From assembly GCA_039720395.1 (NCBI GenBank), contig CM077828.1, positions 30,438,069 through 30,502,068 of the forward strand: 64,000 bases of DNA. The letters run 5' to 3'. The stretch comes from Liquidambar formosana. Lineage: Eukaryota; Streptophyta; Magnoliopsida; Saxifragales; Altingiaceae. The notes under the pieces were generated by a model. It made no database searches. It worked only from the letters and a program-made list of their open reading frames with translations, and was not told the DNA's origin. The translations under genes and the position numbers were made by a program. Positions 13,298 to 25,159 of this stretch are shown piece after piece (the first letter of the stretch is position 1; every line of letters begins with the position of its first letter).

Positions 13298-15529
13298 CCG
13301 AAAAGGAAAAAAAAAAAAGACAAAAAAAAGAAGAAGAAGCTGGTTTTGATCTCACTTATCTTTGTTCTTATTATGTTTATGGCTATTAGTAAAATCTTAC
13401 CTCATACATATTCAAAATCAATGTAATGTAATGGTAAAATATCTCAGCATGCAAGAATGCTGAAGTATGAGTGATAGCAGAAATGTGTGACCATGTATAC
13501 AATTATTAACAAATGTTATCCGCCGAAAAAATGATTACATAAGTCTGACATGACCTGCTTGTTGATCCACGCCTACTTTTCTATAAAACTCGAATCTAAT
13601 ATATGGTTACAAGGCAGATTCCTTTGCTTTAATTGCTCTCCCACTACTGCAAGCAAATCACACAATGTAAGTCTTCCTCTTGCATTATCTCTACCATTGG
13701 CATGGCTTCTATCAATGGTCTCAAACCCAATGGCAGCTGCCCATCCTCACCCTTCATGAAGAGAAATTTCAAAACCTCCGCTATCCGTAGTCACCATACA
13801 TTGAACAAAAAGGATAATGAGGACGATTCGGCGCCATATGCTGTTTTCTTATCTCCCCTTTTCTTAATCTGGTTTATTCTATTCTCTTATAAAGCATGCA
13901 AAAGGGACATAATAATCATTCCCAAACCTCTACTATCTTCCATTATGATGCACATATTCTCTACTAGAGTTGAATGCTGTAGCTTGAATTGTCCACTGAT
14001 GTTTCACTCATGACTCATCTTTTATTTTTCTTTCCAATATGAATGGAGAAAATAAAAAGCTTAGACAATTGAGAAAGGATGCAATGTGGTGTTTTAACTT
14101 GAATGAGGGATGAAATGTGCATCATGTCACATGAAAAAATGCATGATGATGGCACCAATCAAGTCCTATAGCTAAACTCTGGTCGTTAATATATGTCCTG
14201 CACCTTCAGTGAACAATGAATGGGCCCATAAATAATCTAGAAAACTGTCTTTTTTAAGAGTGCTTGATTGGCCTAATATCATATAGGACTTGTACTTTGG
14301 ATCTCAAACCTGGCAATAGATGATCCCTATCTATCCTCACCAAGCCCTTCTTCATTCACAGCTGCATTAAGATAATAAAAGCTTCTGAGGCCGACTGACC
14401 AATTAAAAAATGAACCTTCTCAACACATATATGTGACTATATGAGGCCACGCGAGTTGTTCTTTGATTTCAGCACCTCCCTATGCTAACTAACTACAATT
14501 TACTCAATTTGAGCTTATTTGAAGAAACTAACTACTTTTTCAGATTTTGCAGCTTCTAGTCTTAACATATTCAAATTTCAGCCCATACCACTCTCGCTTT
14601 TGCATTTTCAATATACAATTATACAACCCATTAACAAGAAATTCCTAATCCTGTTCCAATGTGGGCAAAAAGAAATCAGGTCGGAAACCATATTCATCGA
14701 TGTCTCAGTTTAATCACTGGACTTAAAAAACAATTTATAACAAAGAAAAAAAAAAACCTACAAAATGTCCTACAATAGACATCTTCTAAAACCATTGCTA
14801 ATCAAACAGTTCAAAACCTCTCAATCTCCACAAGCAGAAATCTACCACTGGTTGCTAAGAAAATGTAAATGAAACTAAAATTTTGCGTCTCATATTTTTC
14901 ACTATATGGCATTTGCAGCCCAAGTAAACTAAACCTGAAGTCAACTTTCTATTTTTCTTCCATTTTGCTCAATTTTCTCATCAACCAAACAGAGAATTTA
15001 GAACACTAATAAATTTTTAAAAATAAAAAAGCACAATATTCAAATTTCTATTTTTCTTCCATTTTCCTCAATTCTCTCAGCAACCAAACAGCCAAATATA
15101 AGAAACACAAAAACCCTAAAAATCAGAAACAACATTAAATTACGTACAAACCAAACACTAACCCGTAGGAGAGGACCAAGCGGCGTGGATAACACACCTC
15201 TCCTGAACATTGGAGCAGAACCCGACGGTGATCTTGTTGAGATCGCCGCGAAGAACTGAGCCGGACCAAACAGAGGAACCGTCGTAGACGGTGACCTGTC
15301 CGGCGAGGACGACGTTGGGAGCAACATAGGCGTCGACGGCGATCTTCGGTAGCCACTGCCCTAACGGAATGATCCGTCGCTGTCCTCGGTAGTCCCACTT
15401 CACCCGATCTGGCGATTCAGTTATCTTTGTGGATGGTGCGGCGGCGGCGGCGAGAGTACGGTGGAGGAGGTGCTGCGATGGGAGTGTGGAGCTTAGGGCT
15501 TTCCTCGATAGTCGAGCTAGCGTCGCCAT
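10957..15529 (-). CDS. Gamma carbonic anhydrase-like subunit of mitochondrial complex I
   Basis: Two exons on the - strand, 15529-15163 and 11333-10957, joined in phase 1 across a 3.8 kb intron, give 247 residues. Residues 1-~34 are rich in R, S, A and L without acids, as in a mitochondrial presequence. The body is a left-handed beta-helix of the gamma-CA fold (VLAGQVTVYDGSSVWSGSVL, RGDLNKITVG), ending in FLPYSTVYLEVEKFKKSLGI, which is diagnostic for gamma-CAL1/2. In true gamma-CAs three histidines bind the metal. Here His115 remains, but the other two sites read as Ala138 (TIGAYSLL) and Arg143 (LLRSC). This is the known gamma-CAL condition and implies a structural role in the matrix-facing CA domain of complex I rather than hydration of CO2. 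The start is the first Met ahead of the presequence-like segment. Confidence 0.95.
13263..13296. repeat. Poly-C tract (34 nt) in the gamma-CAL intron
   Basis: Thirty-four consecutive C residues followed by a purine-rich stretch. Such long C or G runs are rare in plant nuclear DNA and are poorly resolved by sequencing, so the length is unreliable. Confidence 0.85.
14940..15096. repeat. Short direct duplication near the gamma-CAL intron donor
   Basis: About 55 bases at 14940-14995 recur at 15041-15096 with few changes (both contain TCTATTTTTCTTCCATTTT and a shared CAACCAAACAG end). Both copies lie inside the long intron, just downstream of exon 1. Confidence 0.7.
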
Positions 15530-16826
15530 TGATGTTTCTGATGAGTGTTGAGCTCAACGGACAGTAGAAATGGAGGAGAAGCTGAGAAAAAGGGGAAAGA
15601 CGCATACATACATGATACGTGTGTAATTGTGTGAGTGTGTGGATTGCTGTAAATTGGGCTGAAGTGGCTTAAAGCTTGGGGTGACAAAGCCCAACATGGC
15701 TTGAATCCACCAAGACATTAAGCTGGGCTGGGTTTGATTTTTTTATTTTTTTATTTATTTTTTTTTTGGGTGTTACCAAACGAGGGGTATGGCTGGACTA
15801 ATCTTTGTTATGCACAAATCACCTACAAACTCTTGCATTCATAGTAGTGAGGCTCTTGAGAAAGCATCATCATTCCTCTTATTAGCTCTCTCATTTTAAA
15901 GTTGTATTTAACGCATGAATTTAAAGGTACACACCATACAGAGTATATCATATTTATCACATTGTGTCCATCACTCCGGTATGAATTTTGTTGAAAATAT
16001 GTTAAATTGATTGATATACACAAATCAAAACAAACAAAAGATTTTATTTATGAAGTACTATTAGATGAGAAAGAATATCAAATTTTGATCGGCACGTGTG
16101 ATTGAATGACGGGGCACAACATTTGAATAATTTTGTATACAAAACCTTAGAGGATCCTCTATTCGAAGAGATGGTGCATGTCTTGAAATTCATATAATAC
16201 TTTCTCAAATAAGAAGAGAGCTCGTCAATACACCCATGAGGATGCTAGACCTCATGGTAACTTTTTTCAATTAGTGTTTGTTAAGAGTTAATTTCCTAGA
16301 CTCAAGCCTCAAGCCTCAAAGAAAATGAGGAGGCCATGTAATAATGTGGACTCCGCATTGATGCCATGATCCCCCCAATGTCCTAAAACTTTCAACATAT
16401 ATTCTTGTACAGTTTAAATGTACGTAAGAATTTTTAGTGCACTGGAGAGAATCCTCGCTCTTTGGTAGAAGAGTCCAATTATTCGGGTGCCATCTTTGAT
16501 TATACACCAAATAGAATCTCTTTTACTTCAACATGAAAAACTTTAATTTGTTGGAGTAAAGCTACACCAATCAACTCGCATGACTTGGACTTCAATTCTA
16601 GTATCCTTGACTGTAGCTCTCTCGTTCAAGAAGATTGGAGCATCCTCTTATAATTATCTTATCCATCTTTTTGTTGGAATAAAGTGGATTATTTTCACTG
16701 TTGTTTGGAGCTTGAGTGGAAACAAATTTTTTAGAGCCCATTTTATCCTACAAAAAAAAAAAAAAAAAAAATCGAAAACGAACTTACGTGGATGGAATTT
16801 TAGCCAAAAATCCAGTTAGAATAATA
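15530..16826. other. Upstream region of the gamma-CAL gene
   Basis: No further gene is supported. The first few hundred bases next to 15530 should hold the gamma-CAL promoter and 5' leader. The remainder is AT-rich intergenic DNA with a poly-A run near 16751-16770. Confidence 0.5.
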
Positions 16827-17513
16827 AAAGCAAATAGTAATTAAGCATTTTCTCAAATCAATTGGGTGGAATATTTCTTGTCCAGGAACCTACTCAATGG
16901 AAATTTAGAACAAACTATATTTTACAGAATTATTGGTGCACAAAAATGTCTATCAATCAGGAACCTTAAGATCATCCTTCTTGTTTAGAGTTTTAGATCA
17001 TGCCCAATATGAAGTGACTGTTTGGGTACAAGACAGATATGGGATCAATGATTTTTTTTTTTTGTTTTTTCACTTGGTGTTGATGGGATGGTTCATTATT
17101 GGTGGATAACTCATAACGTACCATGGAATATTAATTAACCATAAACAACTGTTTAAGCAAGGATCAAATCATTTGGCTAGCCAGCAACCCATTATTTAAA
17201 TGGAAAAATTCACATCTATTGGATAAGGAAGCAACATATATACCTTTCAAATCCTTTAAAGCTCGATACCAAAAAGAGAAAATCCTTTAAAAGTTCCTAC
17301 TAAGTGGGATATGAACGAATATTTTACATCCATGCAAAGCCCCATGCACATTCAAAGCGCGTCGCGAGCACAATCAAGCTATTGTGGGGGTTTAATGGAC
17401 AACAGTGCAACACCAGATAGATGATCAGTTGCAACTTGCGATTAAAGAGATGGGTCAAAAATATCTTGCCACCACAGAGCCTAGCTACAAGATATTTTGT
17501 TAATTACTCTCTC

Positions 17514-17521
17514 TATATATA
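17514..17521 (+). promoter_or_regulatory. TATA box of small tandem gene A
   Basis: TATATATA stands 48 bases before the ATG at 17569. The same motif and its downstream sequence (GCACCTTCCTTGCATAGA) are conserved before the paralogous gene at 19590, which supports a real core promoter. Confidence 0.7.
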
Positions 17522-17568
17522 GCACCTTCCTTGCATAGAGGAACTCAAAATTAAGTCTGATACAACAA

Positions 17569-17889
17569 ATGGAGTACTCTAGCAATAACCGCAGATTGTC
17601 CATCACAGGCAAGAAGGATGCTGCCAAGACATCATCAACATCTCTGCAATATAGCAAGGTCATGAAGACCACCCAATCTTCAACTTCTTCTATGGGGTTC
17701 CTTGGTAATGGGATTGGAAATAATTTGTCAAAGCGGCAGAATGTTTCGGTTTTTGAGCCTGATAGCAGTAATGGTACATCTGGCCATGTCGACTACTTGT
17801 ATGAGGATGATGAAAATGCCGATGCCAAAGCTACCATTTACATCTTGTATGTTCAAGATCGTCTTAGGCGCGAAAGACTAGTCGATTGA
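17569..17889 (+). CDS. Unrecognised 106-residue protein, tandem copy A
   Basis: Single-exon frame from ATG 17569 to TGA 17889. I do not recognise the family. The N-terminal half is basic and rich in Ser, Thr and Asn. The centre has the conserved stretch SSTSSMGFLGNG, followed by QNVSVFEPD. The C-terminus is acidic (VDYLYEDDENAD) and leads into a likely amphipathic helix, YILYVQDRLRRE. There is no signal peptide or membrane segment. The tandem paralogue at 19590-19907 is about three quarters identical with an intact frame, so the frame is probably under selection. The C-terminal helix faintly recalls DUF761-type tails, but this is only a guess. Confidence 0.7.
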   Translation: MEYSSNNRRLSITGKKDAAKTSSTSLQYSKVMKTTQSSTSSMGFLGNGIGNNLSKRQNVSVFEPDSSNGTSGHVDYLYEDDENADAKATIYILYVQDRLRRERLVD

Positions 17890-18254
17890 ACTACTATGTT
17901 TGATCACTTACGTAATAGAGTTTGATGCAGTACTTGCTTGTATATCTTTACGTATGTACAAGCTGTTCTATATGTATTGTCATGGATATATATAACAAGT
18001 TTTATTTTTGTTTTTTCTGTTTTTAATTTGTTGTCAGTTGATTTTTTTTTCCTTTTCCCACCAGGGCCAATGTCCGGAAGTTCCTCCAATTAAAAGTTTG
18101 TTTTATTTCATTGCATATGAACTCTACCCAAGAGTTCAAGGGGGAGTTCTACCTAAGAGTTCGTATAAATAAATAAGATGAATTCCACCTTATATATAAT
18201 TGCTAGATAGTTTTGTCAATCATAAGTGAAAGAGGTTTAACATTTTTATTAACT

Positions 18255-18766
18255 AGCAAAAGCACACATGTGTTGCATGTGGATTCTTCTGTTAGAAAAA
18301 TTTTCTTCGAAAAATCAACATAAAAATAGTTTATTTATGAAAAGTCATTAATTACCAAAAAATTTTGTTATCTTTTGATCGATCTTTAAATCATTAGCAT
18401 CAACGTTTGAAAAATGAATAAAAATGCATAAAAATGTATCATGATCACCCATCAAATAACCAAACATAAAAAGTATATATGTATACATATATGAGTGTGG
18501 TGCATGAAGAAAAATTGTAGAAAAATGGCTCTACTACATACCTAGAAAAGATTAAGGACCAAGGGAAAGTTTTTATTTGGTGTCTAATACGTATGGATCG
18601 ATCAAGAATATGAAAAGGAATTACATGACTAGGGGGCAATATCGTATATGTGTATATATATTTCAAGCATAGTGTATTGAACAAATCACTATATATAAAC
18701 AAAAATCAAAATATATATAAAATATAAAATGCAGAATATAGAAAATTGACACGAAATATGTTTAAA
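18255..18766. other. Spacer between the duplication units
   Basis: AT-rich sequence with TA-rich microsatellite patches (about 18474-18492, 18648-18662, 18708-18720). No gene or paired repeat was recognised. Confidence 0.5.
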
Positions 18767-19361
18767 ATAAAATAGTAATTAAGCATTTTGTCAAAAAAAG
18801 TAGGTGGGATATTTCTTGTCCAAGAACATACTCAATTGTAATTTAGAACAAACTATATCTACCATATTATTGGTGCAAAAAAATGTCTATCAATCAGGAA
18901 CCTTAAGACCATCCTCCTTGTTTAGAATTTTAGATCATGCCCAACATGAAGTGAATGTTTGGGTACAAGATAGACATGGGATCGATTATTTTTTATTTTT
19001 TATTTTTTGGGTACTGTTGATGGGATTGTTCATTATTGGTGGATAACTTAAAAACCATGGAATATTAATTAACCATAAGCAACTAATTAAGCAAGGATCA
19101 AATCATTTGGCTAGCCAAGCCAATCGTTATCCAAATCGAAATGTTTACATCTATTGGATATTGAATCAACGTATATACCTTTCAAATCCTTTAAAAGCTC
19201 GATACCCCCCAAAAAAAAAAAAAAAAAAAAAAAGGAAATCCTTTAAAAGCTCCTAGCTAGCTAGTAAAAGGGATAGGAACGAATATTTTACATACATGCA
19301 TGCTAAGCCCCATGCACATTCAAAGCGCGTCGCGAGCACAACCAAGTCATTTGGGCGTGGT

Positions 19362-19392
<31 letters not shown>
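19362..19392. repeat. Poly-G tract (31 nt)
   Basis: Thirty-one consecutive G residues between the upstream homology block and the promoter of small gene B. The corresponding place in unit A (about 17375-17400) has only GTGGGGGT, so the run is an expansion specific to copy B or a sequencing artefact. Confidence 0.85.
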
Positions 19393-19393
<1 letters not shown>

Positions 19394-19538
19394 GGGTGTT
19401 TAAGGGATGAATATTGAGGCGAGGCAACAGTGCAACACCAGGCCAGATAGATGAGTTGCAACTTGCAATTAAAGAGATGGGTCAAGAATATCTTGCCACT
19501 ACAGAGCCTAGCTGCAAGATATTTTGTTAATTACTCCC

Positions 19539-19546
19539 TATATATA
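19539..19546 (+). promoter_or_regulatory. TATA box of small tandem gene B
   Basis: TATATATA lies 43 bases before the ATG at 19590 and is conserved with the copy at 17514-17521, including the sequence immediately downstream. Confidence 0.7.
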
Positions 19547-19589
19547 GCACCTTCCTTGCATAGATGAACTCAAAAGTCTAATACAACAA

Positions 19590-19907
19590 ATGGAGCACTC
19601 TAACAACAAGCGCAGAGGGTCCATCATAGGCAAGAAGGATGTTGCCAAGACATCACCAACATCTCTGCAATACACCAAGGCCATGAAGACCACCCCATCT
19701 TCAACTTCTTCCATGGGGTTCCTTGGTAATGGGACTGGAAATAATTTGCCAAAGCAGCAGAATGTTTCGGTTTTCGAGCCTGACGTTGGCAGTGACACAT
19801 TTGGTCCCGTGGACTACTTGTACGCCGATGATGAACTTGCCGACGTCAAAGCTGCAAGTTACATCTTGTATGTTCAAGAGCGTCTTAGGCGTGAAATAGT
19901 AGATTGA
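19590..19907 (+). CDS. Unrecognised 105-residue protein, tandem copy B
   Basis: Single-exon paralogue of 17569-17889. SSTSSMGFLGNG and QNVSVFEPD are identical in both. Differences cluster in the linker after FEPD and at the last residues (RREIVD against RRERLVD). There are no frameshifts between the copies. As in copy A, the acidic VDYLYADDE segment leads into a charged YILYVQERLRRE helix. No function can be assigned from sequence. Confidence 0.7.
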   Translation: MEHSNNKRRGSIIGKKDVAKTSPTSLQYTKAMKTTPSSTSSMGFLGNGTGNNLPKQQNVSVFEPDVGSDTFGPVDYLYADDELADVKAASYILYVQERLRREIVD

Positions 19908-19989
19908 ACTAAGATGTTCCATCATTTAGGTAATAGAGTTCGATGTACTTGCTTCTATATCTTTACATATGCATGTATAAGTTCACTAT

Positions 19990-20220
19990 GATTTTTTTTT
20001 TTATATATATATATATTTTTTATCAACAGAAAAGGGGATATTATTAAAGCAAGGAAACTAAGAACAGCGACACCCAATAAAAAACACTACCCCCCACACA
20101 TAGAGGAAACCCCACCAAAACAGCCCAAACAACTATCATCAAGCAAAAGTTTTCCTTTTCTTGATCGAGGAGTTATATTGGAGGGGAATTATATAATCCC
20201 AAAATCTAAGACTATTCAAC
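19990..20220 (-). mobile_element. Possible non-LTR retroposon fragment
   Basis: A T-run with TA repeats (19990-20021) is followed by about 200 bases absent from the matching part of duplication unit A, as expected for a 3' fragment of a LINE- or SINE-type element on the - strand. No target-site duplication was identified. Confidence 0.35.
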
Positions 20221-20464
20221 CCCAACCCACGCGAGTGACATCGTTAGGCCACAAATGCCAGTGTATGGAATTTTAATTCTCCAATTAATACACCTAATCA
20301 GAAGTTTGCTTCTTTTCATTGCATTTGAATTCCACCTGATATGATTTGCAAAGCCCAAGATCAAGGGTTTGAGGCCTGGTTATATAAGAAAGAATTCCAC
20401 CTGATATAATTGCAAGTTTTCATCCACCATAAATAAAAGAGGTTTAACATTTTTATTTAATTAG

Positions 20465-22633
20465 TGACTTGCTATTGCCATATCGGCCGGTAAAGGGAGT
20501 GGATAGATTAAATGGTTTTTTTTTAGCGTGGTTCTTTTTCTTTTAAGATATAGCTATAAGACTGCGAAAGTATGACATGCGGTAGCGATTTGGGTGGAGA
20601 CAGGCGTAGGGTCAAGAAGGATTGGAAAAGGGTTTAGGCTTTCATTTTTCCCTATGAAGACATACTAGATTAAAATTCTGATTTTGGGGGCCGTTTGGCA
20701 TACCCCATAACCAGTTTTTCCAAGTACAACATGGGCCCAATCGTTAAGCCTCAGTGTTTGGTAAATGTGCTGAGGAGATATAAATGGTTTTTACTTGTTC
20801 TAATTTGGGCCCAAAATCAGGTTACTATCAACCCAAGTGATACCTAGTTTTCATAAAAACTAGATAACATAAACAACCCTTCTCCTCCTCCTTATTCTAC
20901 ACCCTTACCTGCTTATCTTACACACCCTCCCTCTCATCCATTTCCTCCGTATGTTACAAATTAAATTTTTAACAATGGACAAGGGTTGTTCTCTTGGATG
21001 CCATTCAATCATCTACTCAAAGCACACAATAGACGTGGGGGTTTGAAAAAGGCTTCCAGAGATACCCATTTCCATCTCTACAAATTGAAGCTTTGAAAGC
21101 TTTCAGGAGATACGCATCTCCATCTCTATGGATTAAAGGTTTGAAAAATGCCTTCAAAAAAAGAAGGGGGGAGGGGGGAAGAACTAGATCTAGGGTTTGT
21201 TTTCTTTTCATTTGATTTTCACTTTCATCCTTCAAAAAAAAAAAAAAATTCTGTACATTTTCAAACCCCATCTTCATCGCTTCTAATTAAAGGTTTGAAA
21301 GAATGTTCCTAGAAAAGAAAAAGGAGAAATAAATTTTCTTTCTTTAACCCTCTATTTGGTTTGAGGAATCTACCAAGGAAAAAAAAGAGAAGGGAAAAAA
21401 AATAAGGAAGAAAGAAAATGAAAGGAATAGATGAAATCATATCAAGCCAAAATTATTCCAATTCTTCTTATTCTTCTAATTTTTCATTGCAACCAAATAA
21501 GGGAAAGTACAATTCCTCATATTTTATTTTTTTTTCCTTGATAAAATCCTTAAACCAAATAGAGGCTAAAGAAAAAAAGAAAAAGAAGAAAGAAAGAAGG
21601 AAGTAGATCTAGGATTCGTAATTGATCTTCATTTTTCCATCTTTTTTTTTTTTTTCCAAAATTTGCTCTAGATTTTTTTGTTCTGTGTGTGCGTATATAT
21701 ATATATATAGTGAAGCACTGAGAGAGAAACTACAGATGAGGTGAACCAAACAATATCACAATAAAAACTGGGCAGAACTCAATTTTAACCAAACAGTCAT
21801 GAATTAAGAACAGTTCAAACATAAATTTGCTTCCGTTTGAATTGGACCGGTGAAATTGGTTCTGAACCAGATTTCACGGTTGCCAAACAGGCCCTTGGTT
21901 TCTCATGTGGATGTTGATCCAGAAATTTGAGCTTAATGAAATAGCCCTGGGCCAATAGTCCAGATGGGTGCAACTAATTAGTCTCGGTCAACAAAGAACC
22001 GAACCAACCTGGCCTCAATGGATGGGTTGGGTTGGTTAGATTAATTCATGATTTGGTCCACTCCTACTTTCAAAATTTACAGAAATCAACTAGCTAAGGT
22101 TGGCTTTGCTTGGGATATAATAGAGGTTCAATTTATCCAACTTGACAACTAAACTGAACCAACACGACCTTAGACCAGATTAATTTGGTTCGACATCTTA
22201 ATTACAAGCTTGATTCGGTTCTAATCTAGTTTTTGGAAACCAGCTGACGTTGGTTCGATTCGTCTCCACTTTCCAAATTGGTGACGACGGTTGCCTTTTT
22301 GGCCCTTTAAGCATAGATCCTCCCATATTATTCTGCAACTGTAATGTTTCCTCTTTTTGCTTTTGTTGGAATATTTGAAAGGATAATGAAAATGATCCGA
22401 GTGGAATATTTTTCTTCATATGCTTGTATATATTATAAAACCTGACAGTCTACTAGCTGCTTATATACTTTTATATTCTCTATGCATCAAATACCCAAAA
22501 TATTTATCAAAACACAACATATAATATACCAAATAAAGCCATTGCAAAGCAAATTGTCACCACCAACTTCTGTAAAATCTAAAGCACCCATAGCAACTTC
22601 ATATCAACTGGATGGAGACCATTTGGTACCTGT
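20465..22633. other. Intergenic region downstream of the TM8-like gene
   Basis: No gene is supported. It holds purine-rich and poly-A patches (21160-21250, 21368-21420, 21568-21605), a (TA)n run near 21697-21709, and possible hAT-like termini at about 20689 and 21896. Sequence next to 22633 should include the 3' UTR of the TM8-like gene. Confidence 0.5.
20689..21896. mobile_element. Possible non-autonomous hAT-like element
   Basis: The left end reads GGGGCCGTTTGGCA and the right end reads TTGCCAAACAGGCCC, an inverted pair of the type found at plant hAT termini. A smaller inverted pair built on CCTCTATTTGGTTT (about 21350) and AAACCAAATAGAGG (about 21552) lies inside. No 8-bp target duplication is evident and no transposase is present, so this remains tentative. 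Confidence 0.35.
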
Positions 22634-24587
22634 TTAGAGGTAAGCTCCATCCTGAACAAACCTGCATTGAAATTTTCATTTGTCCTCAATATGGCTAAAC
22701 AACCTTAGAAAAACACCCAATGAGAAAATAGATAAATTCTTGGTTTTTGTGTTTTAGTAGACTTGTGCTTTCAAAACTTCTAGGAGCGAGATTGTTATGC
22801 ATTTTTTGCAAATGGAGTGACCTCCCCCCCTCCTAAAGCCCGGATTTGGTGCATTTAATCACTTTAAATGTATCATAAAGTTACCGTGCAATGAACAACA
22901 CGTGGAGAAAGTTGAGATTGGAGAGTTGAGATCGGTTGAGCATAAAATAGTTGTCTCCAATCTCAGCCCTCCAATCTCATTTCATGCCTAACCAATCTCA
23001 ACCCTCCAATCTCAACTTTCTCCACGTGTCGCTTATCGCACGGTAACTTCATGGTGCCACCCAAAAAATTTAAAAAAAAAAAAAAAATGATCGAATAAAG
23101 ATTTAATGAGAAATGGGCTGGTATGTAAGTTATACTTTCCCCTCTATAGGGGTGGAATAATTTGTTATCCTAAACTTCATTAATTTCAAAGGACATTCAG
23201 ATGATACTGCGACGGTGTCACTCTTTTTTTATTAGCTCAAGAAAAATGCTGAAGATATCAGAAAAATCTACCAACTTTAATTTTTAGCGGCTCATTGATG
23301 TGGCAAGGGGTATATAATAACTACTTATACTATACGTACAAATGCATCAAGGCCCCTCACTTACCTTTGAAATGCATCGCATGCATCTGCTCCACTAATT
23401 CTTGAGCTGACATCGATTTCATGCAGCTCATGCAGCTAAACATCAAAAGTACAGGCGAAAACGCAATTCAAAATCAAATCTTGCTCCAAGCTAAATATCT
23501 ATTTTGATTGAGAAATTGTAAAGCAATATGCACGTATACGAAATGACATATTGTTTGGAAATCTCACTATTTTTTGGAGACGAGTGTTCTCCTCTTGCAG
23601 GGCTCTATGCTGCGTCAAAAAAAACAAAACAAAACAAAAATCTGAGCCTATTAAGACCAAGTTTAGTAATTAATTTGTAGTTTAGATTAGAATCATATCT
23701 CACCCTTTTTTTCAGCAAGTTGACGTGCTCCGAGACGAAGCGCCTCTGTCCAATAGAATTACAATTTTTTTAGATAATTATTATCAAATACGTACATAGT
23801 ATAAGGTGATGGCAGTGAGGATGTTTTCTATAGCTCAAGCTGTATACAAATCATTGGGGTTATACCGAATTGTGAAAATCATGGTATGAATAGGAAGTAA
23901 CGTTTGTTCAGCCTAATTAGGTCAGGATGTCCTTATGAAAAAAATGACCAGGGTACAAACTCTCCAATATGTGTCTTACGGCAAAACATGAATTGTGAAA
24001 AAATGACTACACCTCTGTCTTATGCATGAGGTACAACCCTCCAATACATGTCTTATGCAACTTAGGTTAGGATGTCCTTATGAAAAAAAGAAAAAAAAAA
24101 AAAAAGAAGAAAAGAAGAAGACTATATCTATTCTATACTATCTATAAAAGGGTGAATCTTAGAAAAACTTTTGATTCTCTAAAATACCCTTATTTTAAAA
24201 TATAATGACATCAATACCCTTAAATAATCCAAAAGATTAAAAAAAAAAAAAAAGATACATAATTAATGAAATCATAGAGAAACCTACTTTAATTAGAGTT
24301 CTATAATCTTATTCCATTAATCCATACGTTTCCCTTCCCCATACCCTACTTTAATTAGAATTCTACAATCCTATTCCTTTAGCTCATACGTTTCCTTCCT
24401 CATTAACTCATTCGTTTTTTTGCAGCAAAAAATAATAAGAAAAACTCATACATCTTTCTCACTTCGTCCCCCATTATGTATCCCTTTAGTATCCCTATGC
24501 CAATCCGATGAATTTTACATTCATTTTCTCTTATTCTTAGTTGGAGATTGAAAATCCCACATCAAAGGTATAGTTTTCTTTATTTTT

Positions 24588-24642
<55 letters not shown>

Positions 24643-25115
24643 TTTTTTTGGTATATGCTTAATATCTCTTTGATATTCTCTTAGATATTCAACGCACCGT
24701 AAGAGGTTTTTTTTTTTTTTTTTCTATATTTTATATTTTACCTTATATTTATAGTGATTTGTTGACTACATTATTTCATTCAGACAGTATGTTGTAATTA
24801 GAGGTTATTGTTCTTATAGATTTTATTATTCTTATGTCGATCATTCCTTTCTTTTTTACTTGGTAATTTTGTGGATTGGAACTGGTTAAAATACCAGTTA
24901 TGCAGAGGTTTTTATTTTCTGAATCCATTAAATGTAAATGCATATTAATTTTGTTTTAGGTTTTTGGGTGATAACTTCTAAGTTGTCTTGTTTAAATCTA
25001 GGATTATCAATAATTTACTTTCAGAAATTAAGCAAGATTTTCTGAAGAGATTAAGTAAGATTTTACTTTCAGATTCACAGCCAAGTAAACTATCACTTTC
25101 TTACACTGTTTTCTT

Positions 25116-25159
<44 letters not shown>

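Larger units (their letters stand above)
16827..18254. repeat. Tandem duplication, unit A
   Basis: The unit aligns with 18767-20464 in upstream flank (16827-17130 against 18767-19045), promoter, coding region and 3' flank (18090-18254 against about 20310-20464). The copies differ by substitutions and several indels. This shows that the small gene was duplicated together with its control region. Confidence 0.85.
18767..20464. repeat. Tandem duplication, unit B
   Basis: Second copy of the unit at 16827-18254. It carries extra sequence relative to unit A: a poly-C/poly-A patch near 19206-19233, the poly-G run at 19362-19392, and an inserted block at about 19990-20220 that may be a non-LTR retroposon tail. 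Confidence 0.85.

Noticed and set aside
13550..14013. Open frames of 69 and 126 codons inside the gamma-CAL intron
   Set aside because: They overlap each other in different frames, show no family match, and the intron is rich in simple sequence.
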